A DNA stretch of 64,000 nt from Candidatus Peribacteria bacterium (GCA_943350395.1 CALRAD010000003.1:45044-109043), one strand, 5' to 3'; counted from the stretch's first letter, positions 45,980 to 56,374 are shown. Translations and numbers: made by a program. Notes: a model not told the origin generated them from the letters alone.

Positions 45980-47302
45980 TCAATGTATTCTTATAAACTT
46001 CCTCTTCCCTACCTTCACTACCCCTTCTTCTGCTTTTGCCTCAACAGATGTCACAACAACTTCATTTACCTTCACTCCTCCCTGTTCGATAAGTCTTCGT
46101 GCTTCGGATTTGCTTGAAACGGTGCCGCTTGCAAGCAAAGCATCGATCAGCGACTCCCCTTTCTTCGCCTTATATTCAGGCATGTCTTCAGGAACGCCTT
46201 TGTTCTTGAAGACATTCTCGAAAGCCGTTTCTGCAGCCTCCGCTGCCTCCGCGCTGTGGTACATGGTTACGATCTCGCGTGCGAGGCGCATTTTCAGATT
46301 TTTTGGATTTTCTTTGCCGTCTTTCAGCGCTTTCTCGGCTGCTTTCACGTCCGTCATTGGCAAGTCTGTGCAGCACTCCATGTACAAGGGAATAAGTGCG
46401 TCGGGCATCGACAGGATGCGACCGTACATTTCTTCCGCAGAGTCCGTGAGGTATACGCAGTTGTTATAAGTTTTGCTCATTTTCCGGCCGTCGGTGCCTT
46501 CGATCAGTTTTGTCGTGAGGACGAACTTGTCGCGTTTCTTGTACTTTTTTTGCAGCTTACGGCCACAGAGCATATTGAAAAGTTGGTCATTCCCTCCAAT
46601 TTCACAATCAACATCAAGCATAACGGAATCGTAAGCTTGGAACATCGGATACATGATTTCCATTGAAGTGACAGGATTTGGAGGTGGAATAATCGTTTCT
46701 TTCGTGCAGAGAGTCTTTTTCCCGCAATGACTGCATACAATTTCTAAAGTTTCAATTTCTGCATTCTCTTTGTCTTCGGTGCTTTGGAATTGAATGGGAG
46801 AGTCGCTAAGTTCTTTGCAATGTTGACAAATGACTTTCCATTTCATTCTTTCCCTAAACATATCTCTTTGCATCATTTGCTGCACTGTAAAATGGCTTGC
46901 TAGACGCATGAAATCGAGAGCAGTTTCCTTGTCATACCATTCGCTGTTGAATCGGATTTCGACTTTTGAGAAATCAAGAATTTTTCCTGCTTGTGCTTTG
47001 TAATCCTGGAAATTTTTCTCAATCTGTTCACGAGTCAATGTTTCACGCAGTTCACTTCTCCCTGTCGGATCTCCTATAGTTGCCGTAAAACTGCCAATCA
47101 AAAAAATCACCTCGTGTCCCGCATCCGCGAAGGCCTTCAGTTTGCGGAGAGGGACTGAATGTCCAAGATGTAATTTGGTGCCAGTCGGATCTATTCCGAG
47201 GTATAGACGCAGCGGCTTGCCGGATTTCAGCTTCTCTTCAGCGAGCTTTCTTGGCACAACGTCCGATACTGCCCGTGTTAAAAGTTCATCATTGGATGTC
47301 AT
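45980..47302 (-). CDS. tyrS: Tyrosyl-tRNA synthetase
   Basis: 'LYLGIDPTGTKLHLGHSVPLRKL', 'IGGNDQLFNMLCGRKL', 'KMSKTYNN', C-terminal S4 domain. Confidence 0.95.
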   Translation of the reverse strand: MTSNDELLTRAVSDVVPRKLAEEKLKSGKPLRLYLGIDPTGTKLHLGHSVPLRKLKAFADAGHEVIFLIGSFTATIGDPTGRSELRETLTREQIEKNFQDYKAQAGKILDFSKVEIRFNSEWYDKETALDFMRLASHFTVQQMMQRDMFRERMKWKVICQHCKELSDSPIQFQSTEDKENAEIETLEIVCSHCGKKTLCTKETIIPPPNPVTSMEIMYPMFQAYDSVMLDVDCEIGGNDQLFNMLCGRKLQKKYKKRDKFVLTTKLIEGTDGRKMSKTYNNCVYLTDSAEEMYGRILSMPDALIPLYMECCTDLPMTDVKAAEKALKDGKENPKNLKMRLAREIVTMYHSAEAAEAAETAFENVFKNKGVPEDMPEYKAKKGESLIDALLASGTVSSKSEARRLIEQGGVKVNEVVVTSVEAKAEEGVVKVGKRKFIRIH

Positions 47303-47331
47303 TACTCCCTAGAGTGCGGCATAGTAGGCCC

Positions 47332-48306
47332 ATGCGTCAAACTTCATCATCAATTCCGACCGAAACCGAGTGGCTCGAAGCGCCTTCGGGCGGCGGTATG
47401 CGCTTAGATCTCCTCCTTGCGACGATTCCGGAGGTCAAGAGCAGGAATGCCGCGCAGAAAATGATCGAAGCCGGGCGGGTGCGTATCAGCGGAAAGAAGG
47501 AACTGAGGTCGTCACGGATACTGAGAGCAAACGATTGTGTCGAATACATGTTGCCGGCACCTGATGCGGTTCCGGCGGAAGCAGGAGTCGATCTGCACTT
47601 GAGCGTGCTTCATGAAGACGATGATTGTTTCGTGATTGAGAAGCCCGCAGGGATCGCAGTGCACACGGGAAACGGAATGTCCCGGAATGACACGACGATC
47701 TTGGACGGTCTTCGTTTTCTCTTTCGGAAACGAAAACTCCCTTTCTCGGTTTCCGAAGTGCTGGTCCATCGGCTCGACAAAGAAACGACCGGGTGCCTTC
47801 TCATCGCAAAGAATCCGAAAGCGCATATGGCGCTTCAGAAACAATTTGAGAAACGCACGGTCTCGAAGTTCTATCTTGCACTCGTTTCCGGCGTCCCCTC
47901 TCCCGCGGCCGCAATGATCGATGCGCCGATTGGCAGGCACACGGGTGACCGAACCAAAATGTCGATCATCCAGACCGGAAAGACGAGAAATGCCGCGACG
48001 ACGTACCGAACGCTCACGACGTCGAATGGCATGTCTCTGCTGTCCTGCGAACTGCACACTGGACGCACGCACCAGATTCGCGTTCACCTCCTGAGCATCG
48101 GTCATCCGATTCTCGGGGACGCAAAGTATGAAACGATGAAGTCACTCAAGATGACGGCTCTGATGCAGATTGATTTTCTCTGTCTGCACGCATGGAAGCT
48201 GAGCTTCGTATCACCGACGTCGAAGAAAAAAATCTCCGTGAGCTGTCAGCTTCCGAAGAAATTCGAGAATTTTCTGTCGGAACACGACATGAAACTTACG
48301 GTCTGA
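47332..48306 (+). CDS. RluA-family pseudouridine synthase with S4 domain
   Basis: 'MRLDLLLATIPEVKSRNAAQKMIEAGRVRISGK' S4; 'VHRLDKETTGCLLIAKN'; 'LHTGRTHQIRVHLLSIGHPILGD'. Confidence 0.94.
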   Translation: MRQTSSSIPTETEWLEAPSGGGMRLDLLLATIPEVKSRNAAQKMIEAGRVRISGKKELRSSRILRANDCVEYMLPAPDAVPAEAGVDLHLSVLHEDDDCFVIEKPAGIAVHTGNGMSRNDTTILDGLRFLFRKRKLPFSVSEVLVHRLDKETTGCLLIAKNPKAHMALQKQFEKRTVSKFYLALVSGVPSPAAAMIDAPIGRHTGDRTKMSIIQTGKTRNAATTYRTLTTSNGMSLLSCELHTGRTHQIRVHLLSIGHPILGDAKYETMKSLKMTALMQIDFLCLHAWKLSFVSPTSKKKISVSCQLPKKFENFLSEHDMKLTV

Positions 48307-49999
48307 AATTAATCGTGTACTCGAGCACGTCTAAGATCTCGCCGTCTTTGTTTCTTGAGACGATGCGGTAGACGTTTCTGCCGCGCTTCATGGTTGTAAG
48401 GTCGGTCGAGGCGATGTAGTTCCAAGTTGTTTTGCCCGGAAGGTAGAGGGACAGCGTGTACCCGTTAATCGATACGGAGTAAGTCTCGGCAGCCGTGCTT
48501 CCTGCGAGTATGACTTCTTTCTGGTCGGTGGTTGCTTCGTTTCCTGCAGCTGGCGTTTGTACCGAGAGAGTCCCAGGCATCAGCGGAGCGTTCTGCTTGA
48601 GCGGAGGCTCAGTGGTTCCGGTGCCTGTTAAAGGTCCCGAGAGACTGAAATTGATCGTGATGCTACGCGGCTGACTTCTGTTGCCGTCGGCATCGAGTAC
48701 GTAGACTGTGTAGACGTTCTTTCCTGCGACCATGTTTCCGAGAGCCGTGCTTGCAAGGTAACTCCAGGTGCGGCTTCCCGGTTTGAAGAGCTGCAGTTTG
48801 TAGTCATTCATCATGATGGCGGCGGCTCCCGCAGGAGCTTCACCCGTGATTTCGATTTCCTTGAGACTCGTGTTCAGCGTGCCGCCGGAAGCGACCGGAG
48901 ATTTGAAGCGGACGGCCTCGACTAAAGGCTTGTAGTCATTGGTGATGGTCCGCTCGATCGAATCGAGCGTGATGCCTTGCATGTCTTGTGCTTCGACTCG
49001 CAGGTTCATCGTCTCTTCTTTTCCGAGACTCATGTCCACGGAGAAGCTGAGATCTTTGCCGAGAGGTACGCTCTGTCCGTCCACGAGTACGAGTGCGACG
49101 CGATTGCTTACTTTTCCCTTCACTGTCACGGTCTTCGTGACGATGCGTGCATGATTTTCCGGCGCAGTGACGGTGAGATCTACTCCTTCTATTTCGCCGG
49201 CAACGGCGGTGCCGCTTCCAGATACGGGTGCGGGAGCCTGGCTCAGCAATGCGTAGCTTTCGGTCAAAAAGAGCTCTTTCAACATTTGCTGCGTTACGGG
49301 ATCGCGGAAATCATACGGATCTGTCCCTGCGGAGATCGCCTGCATTGCCTCTTTAGAGAGGCGCAGATACTGGCCTTCTCCGACGATCACATGTTCGTTG
49401 TCTGCTCCTTCGATGCTGACATCCAGTCCTTCTCCAGCCGCCTTGAGCACCGTGATGGTACTTTCGGAAATCATGGCTTGCGTGCTCGCAGGAATTTCCG
49501 TTGAAGCACTTTCCGTGATGACGGTTCGTACGATGACCCCGGAATTTGTCAGGATGGACGGTGTGGCAATCCAGATTCTTCCGGAACGCAAGCTGAGTTC
49601 TAAGGAAGAAGTGCCCCTTTCGATGTTGTCGCTTCTTTCGATTTTTGCATCAGTGTTCTGATCCAGACGCACCCGCGTTCCATCGAAGAAGGTCAGAATT
49701 GCATCGGCACTTCCACGAACCGCAACTGCGTCTCCGCTGTAGAGGCGAAGACTCGTATCCGCATGCTGCCACTCACCGCCCTGCAGAGAGACTTGAACAT
49801 TTTGGTCTCCCGAACGAACCGTAAGCATCGTCGCAGTTTTTCTGCCGATTGAATAATCGAAGAGTGAGAGGACTTTGGTCACGAGATACCAAGCAATCAT
49901 GAGCGCAAGCACGATGATCATCAGCCGCATGAGGGCACGCGGACGCCTCGGCTCTGTCGTGCCGATCATGGAGAGACGTCGTCTGTGTCTTGGAAGCAT
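48296..49999 (-). CDS. FecR-domain protein with extracytoplasmic Ig-like repeats
   Basis: 'LRLYSGDAVAVRGSADAILTFFDGTRVRLDQNTDAKI'; later repeated 'YKLQLFKPGSRTWSYLASTALGNMVAGKNVYTVYVLD' and 'YTLSLYLPGKTTWNYIASTDLTTMKRGRNVYRIVS'. Confidence 0.8.
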   Translation of the reverse strand: MLPRHRRRLSMIGTTEPRRPRALMRLMIIVLALMIAWYLVTKVLSLFDYSIGRKTATMLTVRSGDQNVQVSLQGGEWQHADTSLRLYSGDAVAVRGSADAILTFFDGTRVRLDQNTDAKIERSDNIERGTSSLELSLRSGRIWIATPSILTNSGVIVRTVITESASTEIPASTQAMISESTITVLKAAGEGLDVSIEGADNEHVIVGEGQYLRLSKEAMQAISAGTDPYDFRDPVTQQMLKELFLTESYALLSQAPAPVSGSGTAVAGEIEGVDLTVTAPENHARIVTKTVTVKGKVSNRVALVLVDGQSVPLGKDLSFSVDMSLGKEETMNLRVEAQDMQGITLDSIERTITNDYKPLVEAVRFKSPVASGGTLNTSLKEIEITGEAPAGAAAIMMNDYKLQLFKPGSRTWSYLASTALGNMVAGKNVYTVYVLDADGNRSQPRSITINFSLSGPLTGTGTTEPPLKQNAPLMPGTLSVQTPAAGNEATTDQKEVILAGSTAAETYSVSINGYTLSLYLPGKTTWNYIASTDLTTMKRGRNVYRIVSRNKDGEILDVLEYTINFRP

Positions 50000-50056
50000 T
50001 GGTTCGTCATGATAGACGCACCTTTGGATGTGTTGCAAGTGCTGCTGAACTCGTTT

Positions 50057-51172
50057 TTAGATCGCTGTGACGCGATCAATTTCGGTCTGCGTCGTCACGT
50101 GATCCGAAACCATGACCTTGCCCCACTCCGACATCGTCTTGAAACCTTCTTTTTTCGCCTGTTCCAGAATTTCTCCTGTCGTGCCCTGGTTCAGGATGAG
50201 ACTTCTGGTTTTCTCAGAGGCTACGAGCAGTTCCGGGAGAGACAGCTGTCCGGTGTAGAACTGGGGTTCGCTTTCCGTGTGCATGGTTGGCGTTTCCCGC
50301 ATTGCAGGATTGATTGAGCGCACGAGTCTCTGCGCCAAGATCGCGCGCAGTGCCGGAGCAAACGTGTAGGGACTCACCCCCATCGATAGAAGTCTTGGGA
50401 TCGCTTCGATGGCGGAATTGGTGTGGAGTGTTGCAAGCACAAGGTGACCCGTGAGCGATGCGTCGATTGCGGTCTGCGCCGTCTCCTGATCTCGGATCTC
50501 ACCCACAAGGATGATGTCGGGATCATGTCGGAGAATCGCACGGAGTCCTGTTGCAAACGTGTACCCGTGATCGACGTCGATCTGACTTTGAATGATGTTC
50601 TTCAATTCGTATTCGATTGGATCCTCAAGCGTGATGATGTTTCGTTCTTTGCCGGCAATGGTCGAGAGCAAGGCATAGAGCGTCGTCGTTTTTCCGGATC
50701 CTGTCGGTCCCGTGACGAGAATGAGTCCGTTTGGAAGTTCCACCAATTCTTGGAGTTTCTTTCTGATTTCTTCGGGGAATCCAAGTTTTTCAAGAGGGAC
50801 GATGCCGCGTTCCGGATCCAGCAAACGGAGCGTGTACGCTTCGCCAAAACGTGAGGGAAGGCTTGCGACACGTACGTTCACCATGCGCCCGCCAGTCGGG
50901 AATGTGTACTGTCCGTCCTGTGCGACGGTCTCAAGATTCAGTTTCATTTTTGCTTTGAATTTGATGCGTCTTCGCATTGCTTCAAAGATGTCCGGAGTGA
51001 TCGTGAGAACGGTCTTCAGGATCCCAAGTTCTCGCCATTCGATCTTGATGCAGGTCTTCTGCGGGTTTAAGTGAATGTCCGAAATTCCTCCACGCACGGC
51101 TTCCTGCTCGAGTGTTGAGAGAAGTTCCTCCCCCTGCAGCCGTTCAAGCTTCTTTGGGTCTATCGGTGTCAT
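50057..51172 (-). CDS. Type II/IV secretion/pilus assembly ATPase (GspE/PilB-like)
   Basis: 'LILVTGPTGSGKTTTLYALL', 'NIITLEDPIEYELKNIIQSQID', 'RHDPDIILVGEIRDQETAQTAIDASLTGHLVLATLHTN'. Confidence 0.93.
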   Translation of the reverse strand: MTPIDPKKLERLQGEELLSTLEQEAVRGGISDIHLNPQKTCIKIEWRELGILKTVLTITPDIFEAMRRRIKFKAKMKLNLETVAQDGQYTFPTGGRMVNVRVASLPSRFGEAYTLRLLDPERGIVPLEKLGFPEEIRKKLQELVELPNGLILVTGPTGSGKTTTLYALLSTIAGKERNIITLEDPIEYELKNIIQSQIDVDHGYTFATGLRAILRHDPDIILVGEIRDQETAQTAIDASLTGHLVLATLHTNSAIEAIPRLLSMGVSPYTFAPALRAILAQRLVRSINPAMRETPTMHTESEPQFYTGQLSLPELLVASEKTRSLILNQGTTGEILEQAKKEGFKTMSEWGKVMVSDHVTTQTEIDRVTAI

Positions 51173-51214
51173 CTCATTATTATAGCAGATTTTGGTCTGT
51201 TTTTCCAGAGCTCG

Positions 51215-51256
51215 CTTCGAGATGCGCTCGCTGAAGCAAGCGCTCCTCAGCATGAC
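51215..51256. repeat. Hairpin-rich REP-like sequence (R4)
   Basis: CTTCGAGATGCGCTCGCTGAAGCAAGCGCTCCTCAGCATGACAA, single copy in window. Confidence 0.4.
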
Positions 51257-51258
51257 AA

Positions 51259-52167
51259 TCAGTCCTCGTTTTCCTTGATGGGAAGCCTCTCCCCCCACTT
51301 CAGCTTCGTGCGCAGCGTCGAGAAATATGTTTCCTCGCTTCGTCTCAGGAATTTTACTGTTTCTTTCGCAATTTTCGCACGTACAACGTCTCCCTTTCGA
51401 AGCGTCACGTATGTCTGCCCGTCCAGCGTCAAACTCACCTGCACGTCTTCGAATCGGTTCTTCTTGGTCAGGATGTGAATTTCCACTTCATTCTCTGCAG
51501 GCAACACCAACGGTTTCTGAGTGAAACTGTGAGGGTTGATGGGCGTCAGGATCGTTGCTCGAAGTTTTGGATGCACAATCGGTCCTCCTGCAGCGAGCGA
51601 GTACGCGGTGGAGCCGGTGGGGGTAGCGATAATCACACCGTCGGCATGAAAGACTGCGAGCGGATCGCCATTGACACTCGTCTTCAGGTCGATGAGTCGT
51701 GCGATGGCACCTTGCGCAATCACCGCTTCATTGAGGACTTTCCCCTCAAACAGCTTCTTCGTTCCTCGAATTGCTGTCACATGGAGAAGGCTTCGCTCCT
51801 CGATCGTTCCGTGTCCCTCGAGAAAATCAGTGAGCATGTGAACGCTCTTCATTTCCATTTCCGTTAAAAACCCGATCGTGCCTCTGTTGATCGACAGAAT
51901 CGGTACGCTGAAATCATCCATTTCCCGCACCGCTCTCAAAATCGTGCCATCTCCTCCGAGGATGATCAGGAGGTCTAGGTCCTTGGTGTGTTTGAAGCAC
52001 CCGAATTTCTTGATTGACGGATCTGTGCAACGTTCGCAGTCGAGAAGGACGTTTGCTTTCGCTTTCCTCACTATCTCTGCAATCAGCGTCACGATTTCAC
52101 CGAGATTCGCGATATCGGATCTCGCGGTAATGCCGACGGTTCTGTAGGCGTGCTTCATCATTGCCAT
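51259..52167 (-). CDS. nadK: NAD kinase
   Basis: 'LLIILGGDGTILRAVRE', 'INRGTIGFLTE', 'HADGVIIATPTGSTAYSLAAGGPIVHPKL'. Confidence 0.95.
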   Translation of the reverse strand: MAMMKHAYRTVGITARSDIANLGEIVTLIAEIVRKAKANVLLDCERCTDPSIKKFGCFKHTKDLDLLIILGGDGTILRAVREMDDFSVPILSINRGTIGFLTEMEMKSVHMLTDFLEGHGTIEERSLLHVTAIRGTKKLFEGKVLNEAVIAQGAIARLIDLKTSVNGDPLAVFHADGVIIATPTGSTAYSLAAGGPIVHPKLRATILTPINPHSFTQKPLVLPAENEVEIHILTKKNRFEDVQVSLTLDGQTYVTLRKGDVVRAKIAKETVKFLRRSEETYFSTLRTKLKWGERLPIKENED

Positions 52168-52217
52168 TCTAGCACTTTTGGTGGCAAAAGAGCTTGTTTT
52201 TTGATAGTATTCGCCCG

Positions 52218-52808
52218 ATGTTTGAAAAACTCTCACGCGTTCTTCGGGTCATGGAATTGGAGGAAAAAGTTTTGCATGTCGGGCTGATGCTTTGCGTACT
52301 CGGGTTGTTCGTTCCGTGGATCGGCGGTCAGTGGGCGGGAGAAGCAGCACAGTGGAATGGATTCGGTTTCTACACCGGTTTCATCGGACATGTTGTTTTC
52401 CTGATTGTGCTCTTCATTGTTGCCATGACGCTGTCACCGCTTCTCGGCGGTCCCGTCATCGTTCGCAAGGCTTCCAAGAATTATCTTCGCCTGCTGCTTT
52501 CGGCCGCGAACAGCGTGTTGCTTCTGGGCTGTTTCACAATTCTTTTACGTCTCACGTCGCAGGTTTCGGGCGTCGAGATTCGCTTCGGGATCTACGTGTC
52601 GATCGTCGGCAGCGTTCTTGCAACGCTCTATGCCTTTCTCAAGTATGATGAGCAGCGAAAGAGCGAGGTTCAGCAGCTCTTTCGTCATCCCGATGACGAG
52701 CAGGGACAAAAGAGAATCGATATCGCTCCTACGCATGAAGATCGTCATCCCTTGCCTCCTCCACCTCCACCGATGCCTGCCGAAGATCATTCCCTCTTTA
52801 AGTCATGA
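52218..52808 (+). CDS. Hypothetical membrane protein
   Basis: Four TM segments and a Pro-rich C-terminal tail. Confidence 0.7.
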   Translation: MFEKLSRVLRVMELEEKVLHVGLMLCVLGLFVPWIGGQWAGEAAQWNGFGFYTGFIGHVVFLIVLFIVAMTLSPLLGGPVIVRKASKNYLRLLLSAANSVLLLGCFTILLRLTSQVSGVEIRFGIYVSIVGSVLATLYAFLKYDEQRKSEVQQLFRHPDDEQGQKRIDIAPTHEDRHPLPPPPPPMPAEDHSLFKS

Positions 52809-53167
52809 CGTCTCCATCCACAGATTTATCGCAAGCTTCCAAGGCGCCGTACAAAGATGATGATCTTGTGTACGTCGACCCCGAGACACGTTCGGTAGTC
52901 GGAATCGTCGAATGGGATAAGACCGGAGAAAAACCACTCTCAAAAGCATATGTTGCTCCTGTTATTGCCGTTGATCCTTTGAAAGCAAAAGGAAAAGGAA
53001 AAGATGAATCCAAGAGATCGTTCTGGCGCAGGATGTATCCGTGGGGAACGTATCGGAGCATGAAGAGGATCTTCAAAGTTGAAGGCAAGATCAAAGATGC
53101 CGAGCCCAATAAGACACTTGAGGAAGTGCTGCCGAAAGCCTTGAACGAAGCGTTCTGGAAGTGGTAA
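52805..53167 (+). CDS. Hypothetical protein, 120 aa
   Basis: 4-nt overlap with upstream gene; repeat R1 starts 1 nt after its stop. Confidence 0.65.
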   Translation: MTSPSTDLSQASKAPYKDDDLVYVDPETRSVVGIVEWDKTGEKPLSKAYVAPVIAVDPLKAKGKGKDESKRSFWRRMYPWGTYRSMKRIFKVEGKIKDAEPNKTLEEVLPKALNEAFWKW

Positions 53168-53168
53168 C

Positions 53169-53271
53169 TTCTCGATACGTGCGCTCGAAGCGCACTACTC
53201 GAAGTGACACATTACGTGTGTTCGGTGTGTCTGTTCGAGTAGCCCGAGCCAGAGCGAGGGCGTATCGAGAA
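53169..53271 (+). repeat. Palindromic repeat family R1, copy C
   Basis: TTCTCGATACG...CTACTCGAAGTGACACA...TTCGAGTAG...CGTATCGAGAA. Confidence 0.85.
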
Positions 53272-53276
53272 CCGCA

Positions 53277-54215
53277 TTAAGCACTCAAAATCTTGCTGAC
53301 CCGCTTCACCTCTTTCTTCGCACCGATGATGATCGGCGTGCGTTGGTCGAGATCGGTAATCTTCACGTCGAGAATCGACTGTGTGCCGTCGGAGGAGGCG
53401 CCTCCTGCTAGTTCCATCAGATAGGCGAAGGGTCCGCATTCATAGAGAAGTCGGAGTTTGCCATGCGGATACTTGCTGCCGCCGATGTTCGTAAAAATGC
53501 CTGCACCTTTGATGAGCATATGATGAATGTCCGGAACCATGCCGCCCGAGTACCGCAGCGTTAAGCCTTCATCGAGCCACAGATTCATCATTGCGCGGTA
53601 GGACGGTGTATCGACGACGGCGCGCAGATTGCCCGGCGCGTAGGTTTTCACCTCGTCTTTTATCGTCAGATTGTTCTGAAGTAGCGTAAATTCCCCAACT
53701 TCATTGAGGTAAAACGCGTGAACGCCTTTGCCAGTGCCGTAGACGAGAATCGTCCTCGGACCGTAGACGAGGTACAGAGCTGCGACCTGATCCCTCGGAC
53801 TCTTTCCCATCAGCTTTCCTTTGCTTTCGTAGATCCCGAAGATCGAGCCAATCGCGAGATTGCAATCGAGAAGCGAACTGCCGTCCAAAGGATCGAAGAC
53901 GACGGTAAATGGAGCATCGGTGCGAAGTTCGGTCATTGCACTCGATTCTTCTTCCGAAGCGTAACAACAGACGAGTCTGCTTTCGCACAGTGCATCTTTG
54001 ACGATCGTATTGCTGAGGACGTCGAGCTTCAATTGTTCTTCGCCAAAGGTATTACTCGATCCTGCGAGTCCAAGATCCGTCGTTCGAATCGCACTGTGAA
54101 TATACTTCCCTGCTCTCGCGATATCGTTGATGAGATGGCGTAGTTCATCGGGCACGCCCGATTGGTACAGGTGATTATTCAGGGAGATTCTTGATGGAAT
54201 GGGACAGGATGACAT
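53277..54215 (-). CDS. fbp: Fructose-1,6-bisphosphatase class I
   Basis: 'VVFDPLDGSSLLDCNLAIGSIFGIY', 'LRYSGGMVPDIHHMLIKGAGIFTN', 'KLRLLYECGPFAYLMELAGGASSDG'. Confidence 0.95.
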   Translation of the reverse strand: MSSCPIPSRISLNNHLYQSGVPDELRHLINDIARAGKYIHSAIRTTDLGLAGSSNTFGEEQLKLDVLSNTIVKDALCESRLVCCYASEEESSAMTELRTDAPFTVVFDPLDGSSLLDCNLAIGSIFGIYESKGKLMGKSPRDQVAALYLVYGPRTILVYGTGKGVHAFYLNEVGEFTLLQNNLTIKDEVKTYAPGNLRAVVDTPSYRAMMNLWLDEGLTLRYSGGMVPDIHHMLIKGAGIFTNIGGSKYPHGKLRLLYECGPFAYLMELAGGASSDGTQSILDVKITDLDQRTPIIIGAKKEVKRVSKILSA

Positions 54216-54225
54216 AGGTGGTGGA

Positions 54226-55242
54226 TTAGAGAAGTGCTCCCATCTTCAGCGTCATTTCTGTGACACGCATCGCGTAGCCCCATTCGTTGTCGTACCAGCT
54301 GAGGATTTGAGCGGTTTTGCCGTCGATCACTTTTGTTGACGGCGCATCGATGATCGACGAATGTGGATCCGTCTGGAAATCGATCGACACGCACTGATCG
54401 TGTGAGATCGAGAGGATGCCCATCATCTGTGGTGTTTTTGCAGCCGTTTCCAGTGCCGCATGAATCGCTTCGACACTCGCCTCTTTTTTAAGGGAGAACG
54501 CCATGTAGGCGCAGCTTACGGTAGGGACCGGAACACGAAATGCCATGCCGTCCATTTTTCCTTTCAGATGCGGGAAGATGTCGGCGCAGGCTTTTACTGC
54601 ACCGGTCTTGGTAGGAATCATCGAGAGGGTTGCGGCTCTGGCTCTCCGGAGTTCGCCTGCTTCTTTTGGTTTGTTGTCGAGAAGGTTCTGCGTTGCCGTG
54701 AATGCATGGACGGAACTCACAAGCAAATTCTGCACGCCAAACGTTGCATCGATCACTTTGATGACCGGTGCGATGCAGTTTGTGGTACAAGAGGCGTTGC
54801 TGATGATGTGCATGTCTTTTGTGAGCGCGTCGTCATTCACGCCCATCACGAACGTCGGCGTCTTGTCCTTCATCGGTGCGGTCACAATGACGCGCTTCGC
54901 ACCTGCAGTGAGATGCGCCTCCGCCCCCTCTTTCGTGTCGAAGTGGCCGGTAGACTCGATGACGACATCGACGTTTAATTCTTTCCATGGACATTTGCCC
55001 GGCTCACGTTCTTTGACGACGCGAACTGTTTTTCCGTTCACGACGATATTCGCTCCTTCCACTTTCACATCAGCATCAATTCTCCCGTGCAGAGAATCGT
55101 ACTTCAGAAGGTACGCGCGCATTTCTGCGTCTGACGAAGCATTGATTGCGACGACCTCGACTTGGTCTCCGTACATTTCCACGAATTGCCGGTGCACGTT
55201 CCTTCCGATCCTTCCGTACCCGTTGATTGCAACGCGGAGCAT
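54226..55242 (-). CDS. gap: Glyceraldehyde-3-phosphate dehydrogenase
   Basis: 'RVAINGYGRIGRNVHRQF', 'ISNASCTTNCIAPVIKV', 'WYDNEWGYAMRV'. Confidence 0.97.
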   Translation of the reverse strand: MLRVAINGYGRIGRNVHRQFVEMYGDQVEVVAINASSDAEMRAYLLKYDSLHGRIDADVKVEGANIVVNGKTVRVVKEREPGKCPWKELNVDVVIESTGHFDTKEGAEAHLTAGAKRVIVTAPMKDKTPTFVMGVNDDALTKDMHIISNASCTTNCIAPVIKVIDATFGVQNLLVSSVHAFTATQNLLDNKPKEAGELRRARAATLSMIPTKTGAVKACADIFPHLKGKMDGMAFRVPVPTVSCAYMAFSLKKEASVEAIHAALETAAKTPQMMGILSISHDQCVSIDFQTDPHSSIIDAPSTKVIDGKTAQILSWYDNEWGYAMRVTEMTLKMGALL

Positions 55243-55260
55243 GCTCTGATCCTACACTTT

Positions 55261-56334
55261 TTATCCGTAAATTCCAACGAGGACTCCGAGGAATGCGAAG
55301 AACACGCCGATGATCCAGAGGCGCATCGTCACTTTACTCTCGCCCCAGTTCAGGGCTTCCAGATGGTGATGGAGAGGAGCGGAGATGAAAATTTTTCGCT
55401 TGAAGTATTTCTTGCTGGTCAGTTGCAGAATGACGGAGAGCATTTCGATGACGAATACGAAGCCGATGAGCGGGAGGATCAGCACTTGGTTGATCATGAA
55501 CGCCATCACGGCGAGCGTCCCTCCCAGTGCCAGCGATCCCGTATCGCCCATGAAGAAGAGTGCAGGGGGTACGTTGTGCCAGAGGAATGCGGCAATTGCA
55601 CCAGCAGTGACTCCGCAGAAGGCTGCGAGAACGTAGAGATCCGAGACGTATGCTGTCACTCCGAATGCCGTGAACGCGATGATCAGAAGCCCGCTCGCAA
55701 GACCGTCGAGGCCATCCGTCACATTCACCGCATTTGCCGTGCCGATCACAACGAAGAGAAAGAATGGAATATAGAGCCAACCCAATTGCCACTCATTGCT
55801 CAAAAGTCCGATCGACGTGCCGAATGGAATATGAACCGATTGGTAGTTCAGGCGAAAGTAAAACCAGCTTGCCGCTGCGGCACTCATGGCAAGCAGGCAG
55901 AGCAGCTTATGTGACGCATTCAGTCCCCTGTTCTTTCCGATACCATTGATGTTGCAGTAGTCGTCGACTGCTCCGAGGATTCCGAAGCCGAGCAGCATCG
56001 CGAGCGGGATATACACCTGCCCGCGTTGCAGTAGCGAATGGTCGACGGTGCCGAAATACGAGAAGAGACGTGAAAGTATGACCGTGAGCACGATCGATCC
56101 CCAGATCAGGATCCCGCCCATGGTCGGTGTCCCCGCTTTCTTTTGGTGATACGTGAGAAACACGCTCGCAGATCCCCCGTCGACGGCTTCGACTCGGAGC
56201 TGTTTGCCGAGGCGATACCGGTGCAGGAATCCAAGGAATGGCTTCGTGAGAGCTAGAGCGATCACAAATGCGAGGAACGAGTACAGGAGAATTTCGCTGA
56301 GCGAGATTGACGGTCGAATCGGAAGGGTGAGCAT
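55261..56334 (-). CDS. mraY: Phospho-N-acetylmuramoyl-pentapeptide-transferase
   Basis: 'KKAGTPTMGGILI', 'NAVNVTDGLDGLASGLLII', 'FFMGDTGSLALGG', 'PLHHHLEALNWGE'. Confidence 0.96.
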   Translation of the reverse strand: MLTLPIRPSISLSEILLYSFLAFVIALALTKPFLGFLHRYRLGKQLRVEAVDGGSASVFLTYHQKKAGTPTMGGILIWGSIVLTVILSRLFSYFGTVDHSLLQRGQVYIPLAMLLGFGILGAVDDYCNINGIGKNRGLNASHKLLCLLAMSAAAASWFYFRLNYQSVHIPFGTSIGLLSNEWQLGWLYIPFFLFVVIGTANAVNVTDGLDGLASGLLIIAFTAFGVTAYVSDLYVLAAFCGVTAGAIAAFLWHNVPPALFFMGDTGSLALGGTLAVMAFMINQVLILPLIGFVFVIEMLSVILQLTSKKYFKRKIFISAPLHHHLEALNWGESKVTMRLWIIGVFFAFLGVLVGIYG

Positions 56335-56374
56335 CGGGGCAGATGGAAAAATGAGACTGAGCTGTAAGAGAATC

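Noticed and set aside
51215-51256. Hairpin-rich sequence upstream of the PilB-like gene as a regulatory attenuator
   Set aside because: Looks like a generic REP-type sequence; single copy in the window and no attenuator-like leader ORF, so only listed as a low-confidence repeat.
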